The notes below the pieces were generated by a model. The model was not told the DNA's origin, searched no databases, and saw only the letters and a program-made list of their open reading frames with translations. A stretch of DNA of 14,013 nucleotides, from positions 1-14,013 of the forward strand of contig JBFHRO010000075.1 in the NCBI GenBank assembly GCA_041591635.1, written 5' to 3'. Position 1 is the first letter of the stretch. Each line of letters starts with the position of its first letter. This stretch comes from JACKOD01 sp041591635. Its GTDB lineage: Bacteria; Pseudomonadota; Gammaproteobacteria; Pseudomonadales; Oleiphilaceae. This document shows positions 1 through 8,396 of the stretch, one piece after another. Made by a program: the position numbers and the translations under genes.

Positions 1-101
1 GCCTCGCGCAATTGGGCGGCCATGTTACTTACGGCGTGAAACTGGGTGGGTGACGCATCAAGAAAAGCCAGCAGGCCATCATTAAACTGGGGCAACTTCA
101 T
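1..101 (-). CDS. apeB: M18 family aminopeptidase, N-terminal fragment (runs off the left edge)
   Basis: Only the first 33 codons are inside the window. The minus strand from the ATG at 101 reads MKLPQFNDGLLAFLDASPTQ and continues FHAVSNMAAQLREA. The pattern 'GLL-FL-ASPT-FHAV..MA..L' is the characteristic opening of M18 (aspartyl aminopeptidase / ApeB-type) metallopeptidases, cytoplasmic dizinc enzymes that remove N-terminal residues from peptides. The zinc ligands lie further downstream and cannot be checked here. The start is four bases after the stop of the giant membrane-protein gene (TAA, TCTG, ATG), so the two are almost certainly co-transcribed and perhaps translationally coupled; only a weak GGAAA lies upstream as a ribosome site. 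The family call rests on this short signature, and the symbol is the usual one for bacterial M18 genes. Confidence 0.78.
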   Translation of the reverse strand, partial: MKLPQFNDGLLAFLDASPTQFHAVSNMAAQLRE

Positions 102-105
102 CAGA

Positions 106-3100
106 TTATTTTTCCGGTGTGTCCGTGTTGTCTGCCTTTCTGACGGAGGCATCAGGCAGGTTGTTTTCATCGACAAGATAACGGGAGATTTCATGATCCG
201 CCAGAGGCAAATCCAGCTTGAGTTCGAAATCCGCCGTGGCCTCGCCAGGTCGCAATGCGCTGTCCGTCATCGAATGTGCCCGGGTGTAAGACTGGGCCAT
301 CAAGTCCTGCTCGTGCGTCATCAAGGGCACCTTCTCTGACTCGCTCGACGCCGAAGCATTGACCTGCTCGCCATCGGGCCTCGCCTCATCCAGGGTTGCA
401 ACCGAATCATGCGATCTCTGCTCCTGGGTGCCTGGATCTATATGGGGTGCTGGAACACCAGAACCTTCGGGCAAGGAACCGCGCGCTTGCTGGCCAGCAT
501 CAGATGCAGGGCCGGAACCCGCTGGCGGTGACGACCCGCCAGTCTCCGGGGTCCAGAAGCCTCCCTGACACAGAGCGCCCCAGGCCCATACCAGCCACCT
601 CACAAATGCCAGCGCCAGCCAGAGCGACCAAAGCAACATGAGCGCACGATAGGCCCACAAGGAGACCGATCCTACCTGTACCTGAGGTACGTCACCTGCA
701 CTCCAGTCGAGATACCACTTTAACAGGTGAGCACTCGAGTTATTGCCCTGCACATGCATCTCGGGTTCGCCCAGCAAACCGGCAGGGATACCCGCCAACA
801 CAGTGGCAAAACAAATAATTGACAACAGCAGCAGCCCGGTTTGAGTAAAACGGAACTTCCACTTTCCACCACGAGGGGGTGTGTTTTTGCGGTGTTCGAG
901 AACATAGAAGACAACGATGGCAGCCAACATGCCCCACAGATAGGTGAGACTCAACCCGACCCCGAGCATAAACCAGGAGAACACATTCAAGGAGTTGCCC
1001 TTGTGCCAGCCAAGAAACAGCGCCAGCAATACCAGCACCGGCAACATCCCCCAATAGAGCACCGCCGGCCCCAGCGTCGGCCCGGACGTGTACAGCAACC
1101 AGCGATCACCGGCAGGTTCAACCTCGTAGGTCAGGTTGTTTACAGCTTGATTGAAAGCAAAGGCACTGGATCGCCAACGGAAATCACCCGGATCGACCGT
1201 CTCGGACCAGGTCAGCTCCAGCCTGTTATGGCCTACCTTCAAGGGCACATCTACCGCCGCGTTCGCTTCCTGATAAGGCATTGTCTGGCCATTAAGTGTC
1301 AGAGTCCGGACTTGCACCTGTCTGGGCACGGCAAATCCGAAGCGCTCCCCCAGAGAGCTGCGCAGTTGAACCGTCATAGCGCCGTCGGTACGCTGCTTGC
1401 CAATACTGTAGGTGGTCGCCACGCTGTCAATGGTCACCGTCTGCCCCTCCAGGGCCAGGGGGCGCGCCACCTCCAGCACCAGAGATTCACCCGGTCGGGG
1501 CTGCCATTCCTGGATATGACGCGCCCGGTGTTCCGCTCGAAGCGCCGGCAGCCCTTCGCCCCTCGCCTGCCACAACGGGCCCGTCTCAACCCGCCAGACT
1601 TCGTACCAGGGCGCATCGACAGGCGCCATCATGGCAAGACGCGATGTTTCTGCCAAACGGGATACCCATTGCACCGAACTCTGTCCGGGGGCGATGGCAA
1701 TCAGGGCCTTCTGTTTTTCCACCTTGATGCCAGGGGTGATAACCGACTCGCCTTCGAGCAGCGGAATCTGAACATTGATCGAGCTGTTTTGCGGCGCAAT
1801 GCGCACCACCTCGGTCGTCACCATCCATTCAAGATCCAGCGACAGGGTGCGGATGATTTTGGTAAAGGCGGGAAAATCGCCTTCATTCACACGCAATACC
1901 TGACGCTCGGCCTGTTGCTGCTGACGCGAAAACCGCAGGGCATCACCTGGCACACGACCGTCCACCAACCCCTGAACGCTCCAGTCGTCCAATCGCAGTT
2001 TAAGGTTATGCAGTGTCATCGGCAGTTTCAGTTCAAATTCGAAACGCGTGGCGACCGGATATTCCAACACCACTTGCCCCACGCCGGGTGCCAGACGCAG
2101 GTACAGCGCACCGTCACTGCCGCGAAAGGTTCCGGGGTTGCCGCTGCCATCCAGAGTCACCCGTTCCAGCCCATCGCTGCCGGTCAGCTGCGGCAGTGGC
2201 AACCAGACATCCGCCAAGGCCGACACCTCCATTTCAAGCCGAAACCCGCTTCCGTTCAGGGTAATGTCGGCCCGGTGCACCCCGGCACACTCTGGCAGGC
2301 AGTCAGGCGGTGCCAGCAGACGCTGCTCAAGCACCTCGAGCATGGCGGCATCCGGAATCGCTGCCTGTGCCGGCGGTGCCACCGTCGTGCCTGCAAGCAG
2401 AACCATCTGAATCGCAAGCGGCCCAATCAGCCCCAGAGAAGCCGTCGACGCAAGCGATCGTGGGTTGCGAAGCTGGCGAGAGAACCGCAGCATAAAGCCA
2501 CCAAAAAGAATGGCCAGCAACAGCACTGCAACCAAACGCAGCAGCGAGGTTTCGCCCGGTGACAGCAGCATCACCCTTACCCGTTGCTGGGGCTGCGCCG
2601 TTTGCCAGGAAAGATCCAGGCTCAGCCAGCGCCACGTGGGAACCCCGGGGCCGGTTTGCACAGGTTGGGGAGTGATTTTGGAAACCATCTTTCCGCCGGG
2701 CGACGGTGCTTTGGGCACCAGCCTGTTGGCTTGCTCGAAGGACTTCATCGCCATGGAAGACAGGCTTCTGCCGGATTCTTCCTGCACTGGCGGCGCTGCA
2801 TCATACTCTGCCTCATAGTGGGCTTGCGGCTCAAAGACATTCATCATGAACTGCCCGTCCATCACGGGTGAGTGCAGCACCAGCGGATCCAGTTGTGGAT
2901 GCAGGGCCGCGCGAACCTGTTGTACGGAGAACTGAAGGAGTGCCGCGGCAATAAGCAGGACACTGAGATTGCGATAGGTGGCGACCCAGCTGCGCACCCG
3001 CTCCCCCTTGGCAACCAGTGACAAGCCTGTTACGGCGCAAAGATTCAGCCACAACCAGACACTGAATGAGGGCTCATGATAGGTCAGTACCAGCCCGATC

Positions 3101-4680
3101 AAACCCATGAGGCTCCAGATCGCCCCCAGTGACTTATAGAGCGCTGCCACCACAAAGAGCACCAGAAACACATCCCAAATCGTCCACTGCTGCACCCAGG
3201 TGCCGTAGGCTTCATCGGCTCCGTCTACCGCAATGGCTTTCCAGCCTGGAGGCAAGTGCAATTTGATCCTGGCGGAATCAAACTCGTTTTGCCAGCCGGT
3301 CACCGGAAAGTCGATAAACAGCCCATGGCGTTCGTAGTGAAAACTGGAAACGGCATTCATGCCAAGATGAGGCACACGCACTTCAACGCCGCTCGCCCCC
3401 GTTGCGGGATGCTTGGTAATCAGTTGATCCTGCCCCTGGACACTGACATTGCCCAGTTGCACGCCGGACTCCACATCCAGGCGCCAGTCACGATTGAGCT
3501 GTCCTTCGATGGTATCTTTGGCAATCAACAGCCGCCCTTCTGGCCGTGGCCAGATATCGCGTGTCAGGTGCAGGCGATTTGCTTCCGGCTCCCCTTGGCC
3601 ACGCAAGGTTTCTGTGATCGTCAGCGGTTGCTCGGTGGTCACAAGATAGGTAGGAAACTCGCGCCACTGAGTCGGCAGCAGCGTCTGCGAAACATCCACC
3701 TGACTCGCCCCGGAAAGGGTGACTGACCGCAACCTGGGCATGGCTTCGAAGGCCCACAGCTCCTGTTCCGGCCAAGGATCGACCCCGGCTGTGGCAAAAT
3801 GCTCTGTCGCCTGGGTTAGCCGCCCGCTGAGTTGAACCTCCCATCGCCCGGCCCGTAATTGCACTCGCAACAACCCATCGGGTTCGAGTCGCACCGGCAA
3901 CTGGCTTTTTAACGCCACGGGCGCAAAAAACGCCGGTAATGCCGGCCCCAACACCATCTCCCGATCTGCACCCGTAACATCAAGCTGAATCAGGGTGTCG
4001 AGGCGCATGGGGGCGTCATCGGTGAGGCGCCGGAACACCCGCACCTGCAGCGAATCGGCTATCGCGGCCTCCGAAGCACGGGAATGCTGGCCGGCCCAGC
4101 GCAGGCGCCCGTTACTATCGCGATCCACCACAAGATCCCTCCCCTTGCTCCCCCCCAGGCGCAAGAGGCCGGTAGCAGGCGGAATTTGAATCGAGTCGGG
4201 AAACGTCTGCCAGGATATGCGCCCCTGCAAACGGTGTTCGCCTGCCTCGAGGTAAATCGAGGGAACCCCGTGGCGATCAATCAGCGCTATCCCCCGACCA
4301 TTGACACTGAGCAGGTCGGGCCAGTGACGCTTATCACCGGGAACCGATATCCAGCCTCCGGCTTGCATGGTGTAGGTTTGACTGAAGGTTGCTTCATGCT
4401 CATTGAGGCGCAGGTCCAACACCCCCGCCCACCGACACTGGGTGTCTCCCGCGGCCACGGTCGCGGTGCGTCCAGGCTGAGCCTTGGCGTTGCCGCCGCT
4501 GGCATCATGCCGTACCGAGCACAAGCGTTCTTCGTTACCGTACAGCACCCAGGTGTGCCAGCCTTTGAGATCGCCAGGTAAGTTGCTTACATCCAGTCTG
4601 GGAGCCGCTATGGCCGCATTGGCCACTAGCCAGATCAACACAATAAAACGAAACGCTACGGCCGGCATCCCTGAAAACAT
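106..4680 (-). CDS. Giant inner-membrane protein with two periplasmic domains, unknown function
   Basis: I do not recognise a named family. I take the ATG at 4680 as start (1524 aa): it has AAGGA ten bases upstream and gives a clean signal peptide, with cleavage near Ala25/Ala26. An in-frame GTG at 4758 would add 26 unlikely residues. Predicted order (ATG numbering): signal peptide 1-26; beta-rich periplasmic region ~27-495; four membrane segments ~501-592; periplasmic loop ~593-711, Pro-rich in part; membrane segment ~712-731; short basic cytoplasmic turn; signal-like segment ending APPAQAA ~748-774; second periplasmic beta-rich region ~775-1205; four membrane segments ~1206-1297; short periplasmic loop; last membrane segment ~1341-1366; and a ~150-residue acidic, Ser/Pro/Gly-rich cytoplasmic tail. 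The two halves share topology and spaced motifs, which suggests internal duplication. There are no obvious catalytic motifs. It is the first gene of an operon with the M18 peptidase. The ORF is certain, the function unknown. Confidence 0.85.
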   Translation of the reverse strand: MFSGMPAVAFRFIVLIWLVANAAIAAPRLDVSNLPGDLKGWHTWVLYGNEERLCSVRHDASGGNAKAQPGRTATVAAGDTQCRWAGVLDLRLNEHEATFSQTYTMQAGGWISVPGDKRHWPDLLSVNGRGIALIDRHGVPSIYLEAGEHRLQGRISWQTFPDSIQIPPATGLLRLGGSKGRDLVVDRDSNGRLRWAGQHSRASEAAIADSLQVRVFRRLTDDAPMRLDTLIQLDVTGADREMVLGPALPAFFAPVALKSQLPVRLEPDGLLRVQLRAGRWEVQLSGRLTQATEHFATAGVDPWPEQELWAFEAMPRLRSVTLSGASQVDVSQTLLPTQWREFPTYLVTTEQPLTITETLRGQGEPEANRLHLTRDIWPRPEGRLLIAKDTIEGQLNRDWRLDVESGVQLGNVSVQGQDQLITKHPATGASGVEVRVPHLGMNAVSSFHYERHGLFIDFPVTGWQNEFDSARIKLHLPPGWKAIAVDGADEAYGTWVQQWTIWDVFLVLFVVAALYKSLGAIWSLMGLIGLVLTYHEPSFSVWLWLNLCAVTGLSLVAKGERVRSWVATYRNLSVLLIAAALLQFSVQQVRAALHPQLDPLVLHSPVMDGQFMMNVFEPQAHYEAEYDAAPPVQEESGRSLSSMAMKSFEQANRLVPKAPSPGGKMVSKITPQPVQTGPGVPTWRWLSLDLSWQTAQPQQRVRVMLLSPGETSLLRLVAVLLLAILFGGFMLRFSRQLRNPRSLASTASLGLIGPLAIQMVLLAGTTVAPPAQAAIPDAAMLEVLEQRLLAPPDCLPECAGVHRADITLNGSGFRLEMEVSALADVWLPLPQLTGSDGLERVTLDGSGNPGTFRGSDGALYLRLAPGVGQVVLEYPVATRFEFELKLPMTLHNLKLRLDDWSVQGLVDGRVPGDALRFSRQQQQAERQVLRVNEGDFPAFTKIIRTLSLDLEWMVTTEVVRIAPQNSSINVQIPLLEGESVITPGIKVEKQKALIAIAPGQSSVQWVSRLAETSRLAMMAPVDAPWYEVWRVETGPLWQARGEGLPALRAEHRARHIQEWQPRPGESLVLEVARPLALEGQTVTIDSVATTYSIGKQRTDGAMTVQLRSSLGERFGFAVPRQVQVRTLTLNGQTMPYQEANAAVDVPLKVGHNRLELTWSETVDPGDFRWRSSAFAFNQAVNNLTYEVEPAGDRWLLYTSGPTLGPAVLYWGMLPVLVLLALFLGWHKGNSLNVFSWFMLGVGLSLTYLWGMLAAIVVFYVLEHRKNTPPRGGKWKFRFTQTGLLLLSIICFATVLAGIPAGLLGEPEMHVQGNNSSAHLLKWYLDWSAGDVPQVQVGSVSLWAYRALMLLWSLWLALAFVRWLVWAWGALCQGGFWTPETGGSSPPAGSGPASDAGQQARGSLPEGSGVPAPHIDPGTQEQRSHDSVATLDEARPDGEQVNASASSESEKVPLMTHEQDLMAQSYTRAHSMTDSALRPGEATADFELKLDLPLADHEISRYLVDENNLPDASVRKADNTDTPEK

Positions 4681-4735
4681 GAGGCTATTATCCTTAGGGC
4701 AAAACAAAAAGTGATTTTGATGAAGATTTCGAAAG

Positions 4736-4741
4736 TATAAT
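4736..4741 (+). promoter_or_regulatory. Candidate -10 element for the exonuclease-like gene
   Basis: A perfect TATAAT sits 31 bases before the ATG at 4772. The hexamer 17 bases upstream (GATTTT) is a poor -35, so this would depend on the -10 alone or on an activator. It lies back to back with the candidate promoter of the divergent membrane-protein gene. Confidence 0.35.
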
Positions 4742-4765
4742 AGGTTATCCCACGCCACAGGTCAG
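4737..4765 (-). promoter_or_regulatory. Candidate sigma70 promoter for the giant membrane-protein operon
   Basis: On the minus strand, CTGACC (4765-4760, 4 of 6 to TTGACA) is followed after 17 bases by TATTAT (4742-4737, 5 of 6 to TATAAT). This places a transcript start about 50 bases before the ATG at 4680. It overlaps a plus-strand TATAAT, so the two divergent genes probably share this region. Read by eye only. Confidence 0.35.
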
Positions 4766-4771
4766 AATCTT

Positions 4772-5317
4772 ATGAATTACCCGGTGTTCCTCGACATAGA
4801 AGCGAGTTGTTATGATGAGGCAGGATTCCCCCTCTCTTTGGCCTGGAGCCTCCCCGATGGCAGAATCAAGACCGTGCTGGTCATGCCGGATGAAGGATGG
4901 ACCCCTCACGCTACTGCCTCGGTTGATCTCGCCCACTATTATGACCAGGGTGCCTCGGCACGGGATATAGTGCATGAAATAAACACTGATCTGGATGGGC
5001 AGACGCTTTATATCGATGGACTTGACCCCGATGAAATCTGGCTTGATCGCCTTTTCGAGGCTTGCGGTGAAGAACCCGGTTTTGAACTGGCGCGCATCGA
5101 TGACCTGTTTATTGGCCGTGAATACGCCACCTTGATTGACTTGCGACAGGAGTTCGTGCGACTGCACAATCTGGATGCGCAAACGCCCGAACACCAGGTA
5201 CTGAGTCTTTTGTACCTGTTTCAGGAAATTGAGGGAATCGATGAAGATTCCAATCGCGGTGAAGCGTCGGTGGACACCGCCGACGAAAACCTACTGAACC
5301 GGGATGATGAATGGTAA
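4772..5317 (+). CDS. DnaQ-fold (DEDD-type) 3'-5' exonuclease-like protein, possibly inactive
   Basis: A 181-residue cytoplasmic protein that starts with a typical exonuclease ExoI motif, FLDIEAS (Asp8, Glu10). The core motif II region is LYIDGLDPDEIWLDRLF, with Asp82 or Asp92 as the likely second-site acidic residue. In the ExoIII position, relatives carry His followed five residues later by the fourth catalytic Asp. Here His141 is present (EHQVLSL) but the Asp position is Leu146. The fold assignment is therefore good, but catalysis may be lost or use another residue. The C-terminal ~30 residues (155-181) are acidic and look disordered. The gene diverges from the giant membrane-protein gene; no strong Shine-Dalgarno precedes the ATG (AGG at -13). 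The substrate is unknown. Alternatively it could be a non-catalytic RNase H-fold protein. Confidence 0.72.
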   Translation: MNYPVFLDIEASCYDEAGFPLSLAWSLPDGRIKTVLVMPDEGWTPHATASVDLAHYYDQGASARDIVHEINTDLDGQTLYIDGLDPDEIWLDRLFEACGEEPGFELARIDDLFIGREYATLIDLRQEFVRLHNLDAQTPEHQVLSLLYLFQEIEGIDEDSNRGEASVDTADENLLNRDDEW

Positions 5318-5362
5318 GTTTTCCGTAAAATTCAACAATCTGTGACAGTTTTCAGCGTATCG

Positions 5363-5393
5363 TTACAAATACTGACGCAAAATGCGCTTTAAT
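5363..5393 (+). promoter_or_regulatory. Weak candidate promoter for the outer-membrane protein gene
   Basis: TTACAA (5363-5368) and TTTAAT (5388-5393) are separated by 19 bases, in the 123-base gap before the beta-barrel gene. Both boxes deviate from consensus and the spacing is long, so this is only a suggestion. AAGGA precedes the ATG at 5441 by an unusually long 14-15 bases. Confidence 0.22.
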
Positions 5394-5440
5394 TACCTCC
5401 CCTACGGACCCTTTATTACCAGAAGGACGCCCTGCTCATC

Positions 5441-6061
5441 ATGAATCGTCTGCTGCTTGCCGCTGCCATTACAGCCCTTTCAACTTCTACACTGGCATTT
5501 GACTGGGAAACCCCCAAAAAAGAAGGATTGGATTATGCGCTGATTCAGGGTACCTATTTTGATTTTCGCTCCGTGGGTGAAGGATCAAACATGCAGGCCG
5601 CCATGGGATGGGGAACCGAACTGACCTATGGCACCTACATCACCAACTGGTTAAAAACCGAAGTGCGACTGGGCAAGGGGTTGACGGAAGATACCATCAG
5701 CAGAGTCTACCGCAAGAAAAACGGCGACATCGCGTCAGAGAAAGCTGATGTTGGCATTAATTACTGGGGCAGCTGGTATTTTGGCGTGCTCTACCCGGTG
5801 GCCGAATTCGCCACTGTTTATGCCCAGTACGGCTTTTCCCACGTCAAAGGCAAGGCCACCAAGGTAGCCAAACCGAGCGCGTTCAAAGATATGCCCGATG
5901 ATTTTATGTCCTCCACCTTCAGCGTGAGCTGGCTCGTGGGGATGGACTTTCATGTGGTTGATACCCTTTACGTCACCACGGAATTTGGCCGCCTGCACAA
6001 CGACACCACCACCGCCATCAAAACATTTCGCAGCGGCATTGGTGTGAAGTACGAGTTCTAG
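5441..6061 (+). CDS. Small outer-membrane beta-barrel protein (OmpA/OmpW-like barrel fold)
   Basis: A 206-residue protein with a clear signal peptide (MNRLLLAAAITALSTSTLA, cleavage after Ala19), giving a mature chain starting FDWETP. The rest alternates aromatic and hydrophobic residues in short beta strands, such as YALIQGTYFDF, GWGTELTYGTYI, YWGSWYFGVLYPV and ATVYAQYGFSHV. It ends in GIGVKYEF with a C-terminal Phe, the signature recognised by the outer-membrane (Bam) assembly machinery. The length fits an eight-stranded barrel of the 'outer membrane beta-barrel / porin family' type. There is no periplasmic peptidoglycan-binding domain. It stands alone between the exonuclease-like gene and the convergent rlmKL. 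The localisation is confident; the role (structural, adhesion or small-molecule passage) is not visible from the sequence. Confidence 0.78.
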   Translation: MNRLLLAAAITALSTSTLAFDWETPKKEGLDYALIQGTYFDFRSVGEGSNMQAAMGWGTELTYGTYITNWLKTEVRLGKGLTEDTISRVYRKKNGDIASEKADVGINYWGSWYFGVLYPVAEFATVYAQYGFSHVKGKATKVAKPSAFKDMPDDFMSSTFSVSWLVGMDFHVVDTLYVTTEFGRLHNDTTTAIKTFRSGIGVKYEF

Positions 6062-6067
6062 GCAAGT

Positions 6068-6092
6068 GCCGCCGGTGAAACCCACCGACGGC
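6068..6092. terminator. Inverted repeat between convergent genes, possible bidirectional terminator
   Basis: A ten-position stem, GCCGCCGGTG (6068-6077) against CACCGACGGC (6083-6092), with one C-A mismatch and an AAACC loop, lies 7 bases after the outer-membrane gene stop and 31 bases beyond the rlmKL stop on the other strand. No T-run follows on either side, so a classical Rho-independent mechanism is doubtful. Confidence 0.35.
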
Positions 6093-6122
6093 CACAAGCG
6101 TTTGCCTGCGTTATAGAAAAGC

Positions 6123-8396
6123 CTATGATTTTTTGTGGCGAATCAACCAGCACTGATGAATTTTCTTGTTACGCTGAAAATCCATATCCAGTGTCCGCGC
6201 ACTGATATCTTCAACATCGTAGCGCGCCTGCAAGCCCTCATCCAGCTTGAATTTGCGATGATTGTTTGAAAACAGCAACACCCCGTTGGATGTCAGCAAT
6301 TTCATGGCCTTCGCAATGATATCGGCGTGATCGCGCTGGATATCGAGAACCCCCTCCATACGTTTTGAATTCGAAAACGTCGGTGGATCAAGAAAGATCA
6401 GATCAAACTTCTCCATTGCCGGCGCACGTGCCCCCTGCCGGTCAGAGCCGCGGTGCTTTTGCCGATACGGTGAATGCACCACCGTGGCTGGTTCACTTGT
6501 GGCTTCTTCCAGCCAGCGCAGGCAGTCCATTTGCACAAATTCGTGGGTTTGATCGCTAAAACCATTAAGGGCCAGGTTATCCCGCGCCCAGTCGAGATAG
6601 GTTTTTGACATGTCAACACTGACCGATGAGCGCGCACCGCCCTTTACGGCATTAAGTGTTACCGTTGCGGTATAACAAAACAAATTCAGAAATCGCTTGC
6701 CACCGGCCTGCGACTGAACCCACTGGCGCACCGGTCGATGATCAAGAAACAACCCCGTATCGAGAAAATCAGTGAGATTGACGTAAATCTTGCAGCCGTG
6801 CTCATGCACAATCAAACGCTGCCCCACCGCACTGACTTTCTCGTACTGCGCCAATCCCTTCTGGCGACGACGCTGCTTGACAATGATTCTTTCCGGCGGC
6901 ACGCCGAGAATGTCAGGCATAACGCCAAGCGCTTCATGCAGTCGCGCCTTGGCCTCTTTTTCGTCAATCGAAGCGGGGGCCATATACTCCTGTACATGAA
7001 CCCAGTCGCGATAACAGTCCACTGCCAGCGAGAACTCCGGCATGTCCGCATCGTACAGGCGATAACACTCGATATTATGGGTGCGAGCCCATTTACCGAT
7101 GAGTTTGAGATTTTTGCGCAGGCGATTGGCGAACATCTGCGCCCGTACATCACTTTCACCGTTCAAACGCATTTGCGCCAAGGAGTTTTCCGCACCTGAC
7201 CGGGGCTTCTCGTTAACGTGTGCCGCAACGCAAACCTCAAACAGCAACAGCTGACTGGGAATGGTGCCGTTAAAAAACTTGTACTGCTTGCTGCTGCGCA
7301 CTCCCATCGACCGGCCAAGTTCCGGATTGCCGGTGAAGACCGCTGCCCGCCAGCCATCTGCCTGCTGGCGCAACGTATCACCCAGGCAGCGATACAGGCT
7401 TTTGAGATTGGCCAGATCCCCCAACCGCTCACCGTAAGGCGGATTGCAGACAAGCAAGGCATCTTCAACCTCTGGTGGTCGACTAAATGCCGACAAGGCC
7501 TGTGCCTTTACCTGGATCAGGCCCTGCATGCCGGCGCGGTGAATGTTCTGACTGGCGGTCTGAATGACGCGGGAATCCGCATCAAAACCCAGAAATCGCC
7601 GCTGACATTTACTCATGCCGATTGACCAGCGCGCTTTGGCCTCCTGCATCAAGGCAGCCCAAATCTCTGGCTGGTGCTGCTTCCAACCGGTAAAGCCGTA
7701 GGTTTTGCGCTCCAGTCCGGGCGCCTTGTCGGTCGCGATCATCGCACCTTCAATCAGCAAGGTGCCCGAGCCACACATAGGATCAATCAATGCCGCCTGG
7801 GGCGCAAAGGTCTGCGGCCAGCCGCAACGCATCAGCAGGGCCGCGGCAAGATTCTCCTTCAAAGGCGCAATACCGGCCTCGGTACGGTACCCCCGCTTGT
7901 GCAAGCTGCTTCCAGACAAATCCAGAGCAATGGTAGCCACACCCTTATGCAGTCGGGCATTGATTCGCACATCCGGGTCCTCTTTCGACACGTCTGGGCG
8001 CTGCCCTGTCCTGGCGCGAAAATAATCAACAACCGCATCTTTCACCTTGACCGCCCCAAAATTGGTGTGGCGTATTTCCTTGCTTTCACCGGTAAAATCC
8101 ACCACAAAACGGGCGTCTTGAGCGAGGTGTTCATGCCAGGCGATCCCAAGCGCCAGCTGATACAAATCTTCCGCGTTCTCGATCCTTGATTCGCGCAGCA
8201 CAAGCAATAAACGATTTGCTAGACGCGACCACATCAAAAGACGATAGGCCTGCTTCAAATCACCGCAAAAAGTGACGGCCGCAACCGTCACCTTACAAGG
8301 CAAATCGGTCAGGGCAGTAATCTCCTCGGCCAGCAAGGTTTCTACGCCCTTGGGACAGGTAAGCACAAAGTTAAAACAGGCGGGGTCATTAGGCAT
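6123..8396 (-). CDS. rlmL: Bifunctional 23S rRNA methyltransferase RlmKL (m2G2445 / m7G2069)
   Basis: The two-domain enzyme methylates G2445 (N2) and G2069 (N7) of 23S rRNA in the peptidyl-transferase region. I choose the ATG at 8396 (757 aa) over a TTG two codons earlier; a weak GAG lies nine bases upstream. In ATG numbering there is a THUMP RNA-binding domain (~45-160); a first Rossmann methyltransferase with DPMCGSGTLLIE (205-216, SAM loop) and NPPYGERLG (318-326, N2-guanine type NPPY motif); a linker; then the RlmK half with FLNLFCYTAT (569-578, SAM loop) and DPPTFSNSKRM (670-680). It ends in QIH/CWLI-like KIHQCWLIRHKKS, as in Escherichia coli. It is about 55 residues longer than the 702-residue E. 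coli protein, in part from a basic insertion (~634-660) just before FDLIFLDPPTF. It is divergent from rmf. Confidence 0.96.
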   Translation of the reverse strand: MPNDPACFNFVLTCPKGVETLLAEEITALTDLPCKVTVAAVTFCGDLKQAYRLLMWSRLANRLLLVLRESRIENAEDLYQLALGIAWHEHLAQDARFVVDFTGESKEIRHTNFGAVKVKDAVVDYFRARTGQRPDVSKEDPDVRINARLHKGVATIALDLSGSSLHKRGYRTEAGIAPLKENLAAALLMRCGWPQTFAPQAALIDPMCGSGTLLIEGAMIATDKAPGLERKTYGFTGWKQHQPEIWAALMQEAKARWSIGMSKCQRRFLGFDADSRVIQTASQNIHRAGMQGLIQVKAQALSAFSRPPEVEDALLVCNPPYGERLGDLANLKSLYRCLGDTLRQQADGWRAAVFTGNPELGRSMGVRSSKQYKFFNGTIPSQLLLFEVCVAAHVNEKPRSGAENSLAQMRLNGESDVRAQMFANRLRKNLKLIGKWARTHNIECYRLYDADMPEFSLAVDCYRDWVHVQEYMAPASIDEKEAKARLHEALGVMPDILGVPPERIIVKQRRRQKGLAQYEKVSAVGQRLIVHEHGCKIYVNLTDFLDTGLFLDHRPVRQWVQSQAGGKRFLNLFCYTATVTLNAVKGGARSSVSVDMSKTYLDWARDNLALNGFSDQTHEFVQMDCLRWLEEATSEPATVVHSPYRQKHRGSDRQGARAPAMEKFDLIFLDPPTFSNSKRMEGVLDIQRDHADIIAKAMKLLTSNGVLLFSNNHRKFKLDEGLQARYDVEDISARTLDMDFQRNKKIHQCWLIRHKKS

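Noticed and set aside
841..2562. Long plus-strand reading frame (573 codons) inside the giant membrane-protein gene
   Set aside because: It is antisense to a well-formed membrane protein, and its product is an implausible Arg/Gln/His/Pro-rich string without domains, as expected from the complement of a GC-biased gene.
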